A DNA stretch of 64,000 nucleotides from Baylisascaris procyonis (lineage: Eukaryota; Nematoda; Chromadorea; Rhabditida; Ascarididae), in contig JAZARR010000082.1 in assembly GCA_037389465.1 (NCBI GenBank), forward strand, positions 5,878,501 through 5,942,500, written 5' to 3'. The notes beneath the pieces were generated by a model. The model did no database searches, was not told the origin of the DNA, and worked only from the letters and a program-made list of their open reading frames with translations. Every line of letters starts with the position of its first letter. Within the stretch, counting starts at the first letter, position 1. Of the stretch, positions 24,901 through 38,000 are shown piece by piece. Position numbers and translations under genes: made by a program.

Positions 24901-25840
24901 GAAGCAGCACTTTATTTACTCTTTTTTCTAAATAAATGCCAAATATTCGTTGTGAGGCATTAACTTCTGTCATTAAACTCATAAAAGATCATTAATCTCT
25001 AATAATTTACTACGTTACTGATAGACAGCAAAAATAATTTGTAGAACATTTTATATCAGCTGTTTAGTAGACAACAACTTTCCCGTATGAAATAACAAAA
25101 ACGAACGCTTTAAATACTTTTTCCGCCTTGAACATTAGTCATCACTTAGAAATGTAATTGACAATCCAAAAAATTTTTAAAGAAATTGAAAAAAGAAAAA
25201 CTAATATCACAAACGCATTCTTCTTGCTATTATTAATAGTTGATAGAATTCTTAATGAAAAATTCTCTCGATGTTTCAATTCAAACGTTATTCCAATAAC
25301 CTCGTGTTTCAGATGTCTATAAATATGTACTTTGCGTATACCATATACCCAATAACCTCGTGTTTTTTATTAGCGATAATTTTCTCTTGTTGCTTCATAA
25401 TATGAATGTTAATTTTATGTAAAATCAAATTTTCTGCTTAGATGGCCAAATTTACAAAAAAAAAACCCACAGTATTTTTCGTTTATTCATAAATCATAAA
25501 TAATATGCAAATGAGCCGTGATATTTCAATAAGTTTTCAATGATGATTTTTTCCCTTAATTCAGGCAATAAACATATCACTTGTTTACCATATTCTTCAT
25601 CCCGATTCGTTGAACTGTTTCATTTTTCCATTAAATATTGCTTTGTTTGCACTTTTGAGCTAGTTGATTCATTAATCACAACATTCTTCGACGTAATGGA
25701 TAATTTGCCCCAAGAGATATTTTACTTGTTATATATATTTTCTAAAAAAAAAAAACTTTAGATTTTTTGTGTTGCGAATAAATATTGTGTTCTATTATTT
25801 TCGAAAGTAACAAGTAAACTTTCGAAATATTTGTTTTCAG
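15960..25840. other. Intergenic or upstream regulatory DNA of unc-62, no gene recognised
   Basis: About 10 kb of AT-rich sequence. A GC-richer patch at about 17,590-17,860 contains ACTCCGCCC and several CG dinucleotides and is a candidate control region. A second such patch is at 19,130-19,330. A C13 run is at about 23,630-23,642. A 75-codon open frame at 21,735-21,959 is preceded by CACAG but has no recognised domain. Large upstream regions are common for developmental homeobox genes, but no specific site is proved. Confidence 0.45.
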
Positions 25841-26099
25841 AAATATTCCTCTGAATCATCATATATTGCCATCAGCGAAGCACTTAAGCAGTGGAATGGG
25901 CGATCTTTGGATGCCGAATAGCAATAAAATAATTGCTATGAATGATAGCCGTTGGATTTATCATAGTCAACTTGCAACTTCCACTCAATCATGTAATATT
26001 GCTGGTGGAGCACAATCAACTCAACCAACTAATACTGCCACTGAATGTACGGCAACAAACCTTGATAATGTGAAGATTGAAAGGAAAGATATCGATGCG
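25841..26099 (+). CDS. unc-62: unc-62 5' exon (N terminus)
   Basis: The exon follows a strong TTGTTTTCAG acceptor (cis or spliced-leader) at 25840. From ATG 25896 it encodes 68 residues: [20 protein letters not shown], then a Ser/Thr/Gln-rich part ending [12 protein letters not shown] (VKIE is a sumoylation-type motif). The frame is also open from the acceptor to the ATG, so a further upstream exon cannot be excluded. The donor is GCG|GTCGGT, phase 0, which joins exon 2 in frame. Assignment to unc-62 rests on phase, strand, style and lack of another gene; the N terminus of Meis proteins is poorly conserved. Confidence 0.55.
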
Positions 26100-29000
26100 G
26101 TCGGTTATTTATTAAATTTTATCAACTTGTTTATTTATTTGTTTATTTCTTTTGCAGAACTTTTTATTTTGTGTATATGTACTGATTGATAGTTAGCTAT
26201 ACTGAACACTCTTTAGTAAAGTCATAGTTATTCTAGAGAATTATGAAGTTTTTAGCTCAATAAATGGCTTCATTCCGAGGCTAAAAAATATGAATCGAGT
26301 GGGGAGAAAGGCGAAAGAAAGAGGATTTATATTTTAGAAAATTCTTAAATTTTGATTGAATTGATGCCTTATTCCGTAACACTTTGACGGATAGTTTGAC
26401 AAGAGCATAAGATGTGTTTGTCGAATGATTGCATCGAGTTGAACTGTTGAGTGGATAAAACACATTTCACGCATGTGGGCATTTCAATCTCTTCAGTAGA
26501 GTGCAAAATGTTTTATTTATGCCTATCAAATCACTCAACAATAAATCAAAAATCATCGATGAAGAAGAATTTGTTAAGTGTCAATTATATTTCATTTCAA
26601 AGCAAACTATTGAAAAAACTTCCCCATATATTTAATAATTTAATAATTACTCATATTAAATTATAAATAATGAGTTAAATGAAAAATATGCGGGCAAAAA
26701 AGAGAATAATGAATAAATTTTCTTTCGAAAAAAAACGATTGCTCTATTGTTGAATAAAAATCTTCTTAATTTATTGATACATTAGATGAGCGCAATGTTA
26801 TGTATTGCCAAGTAATTAATCGCACTCAAATACGACATTTATGTATCGTTTCGCTTCATGAATCGCAACACTTTCTGTCAAGATAAAGTTGAATTGCGCG
26901 CTATTCGCTTTTTTTTTTTTTGTAAAACACTCTATCACAGCGATATCATTCAATGATTCGATCATTAGTGGATAGCCGAATATGTGGAACTTCTGGACCA
27001 CCGATTATGTGGAATTTTGTAAACTATTATTATTTCAGATAGCTGTGAAATGATAGGCAAATTTACACTTCAAATTCAGATAGGCAAAATATAAAAAAAA
27101 TTGCGAAGAGTGCGAAATCATCTTGAAAGATAGGCGAAATCCATTCGAAGAAAACATTGCTCGGTTAACCTTGACAAGAAAAGACAAATTTTTCGAGTAA
27201 TGGGAAAAAAAATTGAAAAGTTTGGTCTAATAGTGAGATACGCGAAAAATTGAGTCGACAATCGTGAAAAGCAGATCAATCGCCATCGATCGTAAACAGG
27301 TCGTCGTTCAAAGCTCGTTCAAGTAAATCCAAGCACGAAGAACAGGAATAGATGAAAAAAAAAACAATCCTCAAAGCAAGCAAGCAGCTTTTCGGCGAAA
27401 ATTCAATCGTTTCTCAGATATTATAACGTCGGAAAATCTGACTGACATGTTGAACGAAAAGAGAGAGAAAAAACACCACAACATGCATACACATAAGCGC
27501 TTATTGCATAACTGAAATATATCGATCAGCAATTTTAAGCCTGTCAAATGAAAGCGTTTTCATTTCTAAAGAAAACGTCGAAATCATCTGTTGTTTGCTG
27601 TGTCGTTTATCATTATACTTCACTTCAACGCAATACACACACAACATGTTGACAGTGAGTGATGCATAACCTTGTGTGAATTTCCTTGTGAAGAAATAAA
27701 CTCCTCCTATTATGAATATCTTGAATATGGGAATGGTGGTCGAAATATGACCGAAAAAGGGCTAAAGAATGGGCTTAATTCCAATATGTAACTAGTTTTG
27801 AAGGTAATAATGTTCATTGCCACCCCGCTGTTTCTCTCTTATTGCACTATGACGTTGCTCTGAATGCATTCACGAACACAACGTGTCCGCGCTTCGACGA
27901 TCATGAGTGTAATAGAAGACGAGCGCCGTTCATCATTCGAGTTCAACTTACGAAAAGATAGTCTCATAAGATACAAATCGAATATTCTCTTCGAATTCAC
28001 AAAGCATCGGTCCGATTTTTTCCCCACTTTGCAAATATTCAATAAATAAGGTTAGCATGATGCTTGAAAGAAATTTGCTATTGAGTATATTTTTAGTGTT
28101 TAGTGTTCGAGGCAATAGCCAAATCAAGCTCTAAATATTAATGAAAATTGCCAACGAGTTGGTTGGATAGCTAACGCCCCGTGCAAGCAAGCAAATGTCT
28201 TCTACGTGAATCGCGCCGACTACCGTATAGCGACGATGGATGCGCGCTCGTTCGATATCGAATATAAGTGTGAGGCGCGGCAAACGATCGTCGTCGAATG
28301 CTGGCAATGCTGCGTCGATAGTCGTCAATCATTGGCTACGTAACGGGGCGCGTTAAGGGCGGGGTTTTTTGCACACGCGACGCGTTTACCCCCCTTTGCA
28401 AATATACGCATCTCTTGCCCGGAGGCGGAGTTTCGCAGAGAGCAAACGCACGCATATCTTACTGCGAAATGCGCGCACGCGTATCGCAGGAGCAGTTGTC
28501 GCGAAACGCGTTGTGAGTTGTTCGCGTTTCGGGACCCTATCCACTTGTATATGTCACTTGGCATCTCGTCGCTCCACACCGGGGCGTCACGTTTCGGCTC
28601 GCAAGCACCATCCACATTGCACCAATCATTTTAATTGGTTCAGTAGACATACCCCACTACAATTTATCCACCTTATTGATCAACTGCAACTCTTCAACTC
28701 CTATCAGCAGTTCATTTCCGCTACTGTACCTGTGCTAACTGGTCGATAAGAGTGCTACCGGCGGAATTCCCGCCCCGTGGGCGGTTCGTGTCAAATGTTA
28801 ATCGGGCATTAGCTGCCTATCGGCGACGAGCCGTCACTTACAATTAAGTGGCTACTCAGAGAGATCGGCGTCGGCTGTCATCTGCAAGGACGGCCGAGAC
28901 TAATCGGGGTGGTGACTCGTAGATCGGCTGTCACTTACGCACTCGACGACTCATCCGTCAAGGACCCATTATTGCGAGAAGCACACCGCTGAAGCTTACT

Positions 29001-32000
29001 GCTTACTGCTTCCTATCTAACCGCTGTTGAACATCCTTACTCGGTCTTCATCGCACCACATGTCACAACGGGTCGGTGCATTCACTTTTTACACCATTAT
29101 CGTATCCCTCAACTCGTCCAGTCTGTTTATTTCAATGATTTTCATCGATTCGCTCAAATGCAGATAACGATAAATTGCAGCGCCACTTTACAGTAATATG
29201 AACTGTCATAATTCACAACTGATATTTATATCACTGCAGTACAAATCTATTACATACTTCCTATTCAAATTATGTGCAGAATATACAATACCTATGTAAG
29301 GGGCGCAATATGTCGATAGTTGGCGATAAGCTAGTGGTTACTAAATAAGAATTTCGGCACAGAGCTTTTTGCTTAGCACTTTTGTAAAGTAATTTGATTT
29401 TATCAGCAATTATATTCACTTCAAAGATTGAAATTTATGTAAAATGATTTCTTTATTTAGCATTCATACGAATTGCACAATTGATATACAAATCTCAAAT
29501 TATTCAAATATTTTATTCATATATTTGAAACGATAGCGCAAATAGATACTTGGTTGATATTGAAGCAAATAAACTTCATAAATTGCGTAAAGAGGCGTGT
29601 AAAACGATGAGCGCCGCAATCGCTCTAGAAAACGACATAATGATGATATTGATGAGATGTTTTTGGGTGTGACACCAACGATTTTCAGTAATTTATTATG
29701 TGCTGCGCTAGAAATATGTCTGCGTACGTCGCTATTTATTGCATTTAAAAGGACACTTATTAAATATTATCCTGAAGGCTTACTAGACATGTGGGATAGC
29801 TTTCTTAAAGATATAACTTATTCAAATTTTATAGCGACTTTATTTTTTGATTACTATCAACTTCCTGGAATGGTAACGTTGAGCGTGATTATGAACTTAG
29901 AAAAGACTATCGAAACTTTATTCGTGAAAGCTGTGAAGACGATCATCTCGGACGTATTAATATTCCCATTCCCGAGTGGGACTAAAATGGATTCCGGAAT
30001 AGCGAAATTCATTCCGAAATTATCTTCATGGTTTTTTGTTCTTTATTCATTCCTTTTTGAATTCTGTTCTGTGATTCTTTGTATTCAACTTACTTTCGAC
30101 AGTTCATTGTATACTATTTATTTGGGCGGCCATTTAATACAGAGTTTCGCGGATCTTTTTGAATTATTTAGTATATGGTCAAAGTTGCTCAAGCGTTTAC
30201 CAAAAATTCTTTTCCTTTCACGATATGCTAGTACCAATACGTTATTCCTCGCTCAGTAAGTGTTCCTGCGCACTATTTTTGTACTATGAAAGGGTTCTTT
30301 TCTATAATAAATGAGAGCATTTACCACAACGATAGTAATGTTATGTGCTATATAGGGAAATACATCTAAGAAAACATGTATATACTGAGTATCTTCGTAT
30401 GTTTCTCACTGAGGCATGTTTTATTTGTGACTACACGTATGTCAGTAGGTTATAAGGCAGGTCGAGTGGATGAAAAGCTAAACACCCCTATTCTCTAGTC
30501 TTCCGGAGTGGCACTTCCCGACTTGAGTTAGGTTTATAGGAAGGGTGGGTGGATGCTTTTTTTTGGTAGCCATTAGCTCTTCACTCGTGCTTGATAAACG
30601 AAAATTTACTTGTTAACGTGCCCTATTTTGATACAGCACCGATCCTATCGTTGTCGATGTCGTTCATTGCGCCTGTCGGCGATTGGCATCATAACAATTT
30701 ATAATATCTTCTCTTTGATAAAGTCAAGTATAGGAATTGCTTGAAATTCTCTTCTTCCTTGTGACGACTTTTCAGACACTTTTTTCTCCTCATAAATTCT
30801 ATTGTTTTACTGCTCAAATTTCTTATTCTATATTTTTCAAACAAACAAAAAAAACATAAGCAGTTAATGATCCTTAAGAGAGTAATTTATGCAAAAATGT
30901 TGCACTATATGCAAGACTTCAACATTATTTATACGTTCATTGATTATAAATGGTTCTTGCTAATTTTTTCCATTTTGCAACAGGAATTTCCCTTATTTAG
31001 TTGATCATGAATTATTTTATTTCATTTTATGACAATTACCTTCACAAATAATTTTTTTTTCTTGTTTACTTAAACATTCGATAAGTTTATCACAAAGACG
31101 AAAGCCGATTAATGTTGTCTTTGAATTCTTTTCGTAAAAAGTAGAAAATATTCTGTCAACGAAATATTTATTGAATGTTTCAACTTTATGAGTTGTTCCG
31201 CCGAAAAAAATTTCTTTGTTTCGTTGAAGAAAAAAGAATATGGAAAATATTATTTCTGTCGAGATTTAATATTTCCTCTGTTCATTTCACAACGATTTGG
31301 TGCATATCATCTGATGAGTGTTCCCTTGCATATCTCATCGGTGGATGATCAACTCTGGTTTCTTTCCTAACATTATTCCTAACATTATGGAGATTTATAG
31401 GTACAAAGTAGGAGCCGGAAAGTTGCGCAGAGAAAGAAAACCAATCGATTTATTAGGAAAGGAAAGACATATGTAATATTGATAAAACAATTATAAAATG
31501 AAAGGAAGATAAACAAATCAGTAATAAAGATTAGATTTAGCTGAAGATATTTTCTGGATCTTTGCCATATTCCTTTTGTCTGTGATCATTTGCAAACTTT
31601 TCATCGTGGTGATAGTGTTGTCAGAGCCAATGTATGGTAAGGTTGGGTGGATGTGTGTTGGTTGTTTTTTTTTTCTCGCCAAAGAAGTGCGATTTAAAGA
31701 GGCAGAAGATTTTATCGGTGTGGAGTAAGTAGGATGAGGAGAGCGAACACTTTTGAATGGCTATCACGAGCAGCCATCTCGGCCCCGTGTTGGCCAACCT
31801 CACTATTGCCCTCTTCGCAATGTTTCTTGCCTCTAAAAATGCTATAGAACAATGATATACATTCCATTTGGCATATTACCCAATTGTACCCACTCAACAA
31901 ATCTCTCGTTAGCCAACAATCACTTCAATATTTACTAAAATCAGGAAAAAATTCGAAGCGGGGAATTTAGGAATAAAAGAAAACAGTATAATGATGATTC

Positions 32001-35000
32001 ATTCATTATGTTGGAGTTGGAGATAAACAAATTATTTAAGGACTTTCATACAAGGAATCAAACTTCTAATATAAAATTTTCCTCTTGCATTCTCTTTTTA
32101 TGATGAAGTTAGGATTGCTAGCTTATAACTTCTTGCAGATGTGAAATATTCCAATAGATTTGCTTGGGTAAAGAATTGGGCGTTTTGTAACAATCTTTTC
32201 ATCTGTCAGTAGCAAGCGATCACAATTAGGTGGGTTTAAGTAGCGCAGTAAAATTCCGAAGGTTAATTAGTGCTACTGACAATTGTAATAATCGATAACT
32301 TAATTCTTAATGCTATGGAGAATTCGCTATTTCTATTTCAAACTATTACAACTAGTGACCACTTCAAGAAAAAGTACTTATCGAATTTTATGAGAAAATA
32401 GTGAGGCCCGATATGCAGCGATGAGATCAAAGATATAATTGTCTGTCGTAACGGTAGCGTGACCTTTCGCTAAGGTTTATTAATATGACGGAAATTATTC
32501 CCATACTTTCGATCGATGAAATTAGTCGAAAATATCAAATCGGGCGGCTGTATTTGATCTCTCGGTGATGCTTATTTGGTTTAGGCTCATTTTTCGATTT
32601 AGATGCTATTGCTTTGATTTATCGGATGTAATACCTATCATTGCAAATAATTGCACTCATCGTCGAACCAGCTGAGAGAGTGTGAGCAGATAGCTGGATG
32701 AAATTGGGGACATTTGACAGTTCAACTGTTATGCTTGCTTTTAATTATTAGCGCTATAAGATTGGTCGTTTTATCATAGCACAACTATGATAACGTTCGC
32801 ATAAAAATTATCATTTTCTATCAATCTATTATCATCTTTCACTTCACTTTATTTAGAGCCAATAAATTTTCTTTAGCTAGCTACTGCTCTCTTTATCTGT
32901 AATTTATGCAAAAAGCTATGCACTTGTATTGTAGAGTTGCAACGATATAGTCTAGAAGTTCTCCTTTACAGTTTTCTATTATCCAGCTAACGGTCGATAG
33001 TTTAAATATTATTTTGCACGTTTTAATGGATATTTCCTTTCTTTGAATAAATCTGCTGCAAATATGAATGTTTTTATCAGTTTATATCTTATCACTATAA
33101 ATATTTCCATAGAAATCAGTTTTTTTTTTGTCTATTTATAAAAAATCTTTTACGAATGAAATAATTTTTCTTGCAAATATTTTCATATTAATACATTTTT
33201 GATTGGCAATCAAAAAAAATGGTACTATCTCTCGGAAATGTTCCACTTGTGTATTCTATCATATTCAGTCATACTTGATTTTTTTATCGCTTAATTTTAC
33301 AAAAATTACTAAGAAAAATTAAGGGAAAACTAGTTCTTTGAAGCATTTCTCGTTTATAAAGTGCTATAGCGCAAACCAAAGAAAATATATTCTTGTTCTC
33401 GATAATTTTCAAGTCTTTTTCTCTATTGACATCGAAGAGGTTTGGTGATAGAGATCGTCGCCTTCTTCAACTCCATGATACGTTGAATCTAAACTCGCTT
33501 TTCTTATCTATTTCTTTTTCGAGTATGAATTTCCCTTTGTTTATTTTTTATTTCGATTTCGTTACTAGAAATACGTATTATGCATGAAAATTATAGTGAC
33601 GACTAAATGTTTTAAGAATTTTTCAACATTCGTTGTTTTAGTACGGCGATGGCTATGGGCCGCCTCCAAGCGGTTCAGATGTATATCCTGGAGGAGCACC
33701 TGATCCGGCAGCATCATTGGGCTACTTTGCGATGGGTGCTTATGCACCAGTCGGACCGCCTCCTCCTGGTATGTTGGGCGACCCGCTCAACGAACAAATC
33801 AAAAGGGACAAAGAAGCGATCTATAAGTAAGTGATCATCTTTTTTTAAATAATCAGCATAAATACTTTGAATAATTAGAAGCTTTTAAAAAATAGGCAAT
33901 TGTATTTTTTAGTATAATCGTACAATTTCTGATGCTATTTCTTATTCGGTGCACCTACGATAGCAATAAAATGAGGCTGGATTTTTGTTTTATGAAATCT
34001 TGTAAGCCCTTAACATTCCGACCAAGTATATTGATGTAATAGTGATACGGAGTTGTAAATTGACAATAAAATTTATATGGATCTATTAAGTTGAACAGTC
34101 GTAATGATGACTACAGTTTGGACAACTGGCTTTTAAGAAATTTTTTTGGAGTTTTCTATTTTAAATCCTCACTCTATATCTTATGAAATCCATCCGCGAT
34201 CTCGAAGAAATCTTCATCGCAAAATAATCTATGCAAAAAAATGAAATTTTTTGTAATATGATCATTGACCGATGCAATCATCATATCAAATGCATTATTC
34301 GGTAGGATGTTTTTTGGATTTTGAACATGACAGCTATTAACGCTCTAAACTGCTGAATTTTTCGGCTACAGTAAACAGTAGAAATCGTTATCGAAACGTT
34401 GAGATGCAAAAGTGTCATCACTGACTGGCCAAATCAGTTTATATTGCTGTGCGTACCCGCTAGTCAGTTGGCGATTCGTCGTCTAAGCAATCACTGTTCG
34501 TCGTCGAGTGGAATTCGGTAAAAACGAAAAGCTAAGCCGCTTTATCCGAAATCGTCACGAATGATCTATCCATGCATAATGGATAATGAATGGAACCAAC
34601 AAAATCCCAAATTTTCTCAATTCTCTCATCAATGCAACTACGTGAACAATTCCGCCACCTGTTCGGTTACTCATCATAATTCGTTCGATACCGAACTTAT
34701 CGATAAAGAATCTATGGAACGGAATATTGGAACGAATTATTCGAGAAATGAACTATGTTTTAATGATGGAGATATACTGAATTCAACTGAGATACGTGAT
34801 ATATTTTACAGCCATCCACTCTTCCCACTGCTTTCGTGCCTTTTTGAGAAATGCGAATTGGCTACATGTACGCCTCGTGATCAAAATCGTGAGAGCGGTA
34901 CCTCATCGACGAATGATGTTTGTTCATCCGCATCTTTTAAGGACGATTTAACCGATTTTACAAAAATGGTTCGTTATTAATGAGAAATATCCATCATTCA

Positions 35001-38000
35001 TTAACAGTTCCTTTTTAATAGTAAAAAAAATTAGGTTATTTGGTCGAATATTATTTTTGCACTCAAAATTATCGAGTTTTTTCTCTACATTTAAGAAAAT
35101 GAGGCTATCGCTCGGATTAAATTCGATCAACTGATTAAATATGAACCCGAAAAAGCCGAAATGGAAGGTTGTATTCTTTTCAGATTAGAGGAATTCAAAG
35201 ATTGCGTTTTTTTTCATTTTATGAACTTTGAATCAAGTCGCGTTTCTTTTTATAGTAGTAATCTTCATTGAATTATTAAATTGTTTCTCTTAAACAACAC
35301 TCGTTTGCAGATTCAAAATGAAAAGCCCTATTATGTGCCCAATCCTGAAGTTGATTCTTTGGTAAGTGATCTTAAAATCTTCGTTACGAACGTAATTTTT
35401 TAGAAGATTTTCTGAAAGAAAATTTTTTTACAACGAAAACTCTGCTGATATCATTTGATGCCATCACTGGTGCTATGGAAATTTACTAGGACCTTTCATA
35501 TGATCGTAATGAAATGATCGAAAGGTACATAGTTTATCCATATTTTTCTGTTGAAGACGGACCTCTACGCGATATCTGTTGGCAGAACGAACGTTTTTTG
35601 GAACAGATAGCACAGATATAATATATTTAATATATAAGTGGCAATTTGTAATGTTCTCAACTCCAATTTCACTGAAGACGTTGCGTATCTACTTGAAAGT
35701 TTGAGATTTCAGTTTCTGCCAATAAATTTAAGATTCAAATCGAATTGACGTAGTTTACGTAAGATAATATACAGCTATTTTGATATTGATATCATTCATA
35801 ATAATTACACTGTTTTTTTTGAAGATGTTGCAAGCGATTCAAGTGTTACGATTTCATCTACTTGAGCTCGAAAAGGTGAAATTTCTTTATAGTAAATGCT
35901 TTTTTTTTTTAAATTTCTGTATATCAATTCCTACAACATATGCTTTGATTGAAAAGTATAATTAATCACTCTTATTGTTAAGTCTCTTAATTTTTTGCTG
36001 TTTCGTAACGATTACTAAAATGGTATATGCAAATTTATTCGATGAGGTGAATATTTTAGATGAAGAGAGACAGAGATAAAAAGAGAGAACGATTTTGAAA
36101 CCAAAATAAATCCGAAACAAAATGAAGCGTTTATAGATAAGGTGAAATATATTTTCAAAAAAAAAGAGCGACTGATAGAGCATCGCAACAATTCTATTCT
36201 ATAATAAATGATAAGCGCTTCGTTTTTATCCATTTCATATTGGTCAAATACAAAAATTTCATTCTATACGCTCTATCACTTAAATACACCCAAACACACA
36301 CACATACACACAAATATGTTTAACGACGAACATAATTTTCCACCTTTCAACTATTAGACCTCTTCAAGAACAAACAAATTCATCCACGACTTTTACTTCA
36401 CTAATAAATAGTCGATGCTATTTTTAGTGCTTTTATAATCGGAAATCGTTTACTTAGTGATTATATCATTTTTTAGGGTAAATTATCTTTTAGCGACTAT
36501 AATAATCGATTCAGAGCGTATTCGAAGGTCTCATACTGTTCGCAAACTTAATATATTCTCTTGTAATATTTCAGCAACCTATGAAGGCAGGCTAAAATAC
36601 ATGATTTTGCTGGTGAAAATTCGCTATTTTTGTGCAAATTCTTGATGATTGCGATTTCTACAAAGAAAATTGAGTTTGCTAGGACAACCGATTTAGACAC
36701 CCTGGAGTTTTATTGAACTCTAATATGGTTTTGAGTGGAATTCCAAGTGATCGTTCGATGTTTGTGCCACTCTTAGAAGACCAGCCGTTTTTGTGCGTGT
36801 TGCGTCGTCAAAATTTATGTGTGTATGTGCGCGTATATTTGTGCTTTTGAGCGTATCATTTTCGAACGTAACATGACTATAATATCATGCTGCGCGGTAA
36901 ACGATTGTTGGCCAGGTACTGACAGATGCCGCCATCAACAAATATTTCAACGATATTTTTAGAGCTGAGCGTGTATTTTTTAATTATCGCAGTAAACCCT
37001 CGAATGAATGCGCAAATTTCAAAATTGCTTTCAAAATCACTCACGTCTTTTGAAACGATAGTTATATCGTTTATCGCACTATAGCTGAAATTCAACAATA
37101 AACAGAAACCTCATAAATTTGTCTTTTTTTTTGGAAAATTTCAATCGCCATCTGTATTCCTCAAATCGGAAAAATGGAAGTCAAAACTTGTGGCTCAATG
37201 ATCGATGGAAATTGTGGCATTCTAGTGGCAAGTCCCCTCTAGTGGTTTAAAAAAACCTCGATTGCAGTTATCATGTGAATATTTTTGCATTTTCTAATCT
37301 CTTTTCTAAGGGTTGATTTATAAAGTCTCTAATTCTTCCCAATATTATTCAGTTTGGTTGAAATTTCGAGTGAATTCCTTTATCATTTCTTAAATCTAAC
37401 CTTTCGCTCTTGACTCCCTACTTTTTATATTGTTAAAGATGTTTCCTACTCTTCTTCTACCATATTCGTTGCTTTATCGCATAATGTTGTCTGACTAAAG
37501 ATCGGATACGGTAGAGCGATACTATAAAGTCAGAATCGTTTAGGTGCACGAACTATGCGACAATTTCTGTCATCGGTATGTAACATGTCTGAAGGGGAAG
37601 ATGCCGATGGATATCGTCGGCGACGAGCGGGCAAGCAGCTCACAACCATCCGTTTCACCTAGCACTACAGCTCCATCGACTAGTCCCTCAATGGGCACCC
37701 CAATGAGGTGAGCGCTTCCATTCTTGATATTCACCTCTTTTTTCCCACTAGTGTGAGAACTCTTCCTCATTGCGGTACAACTTCTTAAAATTAAAAAATT
37801 TCAGTTTCACGATTTGATAGAAGTGTATACTGATTGCAAAAATACTTATAAAAATGGAGAAAGTATCGTAACTTGATTACTGTTTTGCATGTTGGTTGTA
37901 ATCGGTATAAAGTCAAGTTGCTAAGAATCTCAGCACATTCGAATTGATTTGCAGCTCACAATACCCAGCACCGTATGAACCGCAAAGTGTTCCATTACCG

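Larger units (their letters stand above)
26100..33641 (+). other. unc-62 first intron (7.5 kb) with a GC-rich island and an open membrane-type exon
   Basis: Assuming exon 1 belongs to unc-62, this intron starts GTCGGT and ends TTTTAG. It contains the GC-rich island at about 28,130-29,080 and the open frame at 29,657-30,255, described separately. The remainder is AT-rich without recognised features. Confidence 0.5.

Noticed and set aside
28369..28749. 126-codon plus-strand open frame in the GC-rich island
   Set aside because: Arg/His/Ser-rich, overlapped by long minus-strand frames; stop codons are rare in GC-rich DNA, so length alone is not evidence.
33649..33834. Frame starting [10 protein letters not shown]
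   Set aside because: Lies over unc-62 exon 2 in the wrong frame; the real frame reads [10 protein letters not shown] and ends KRDKEAIY.
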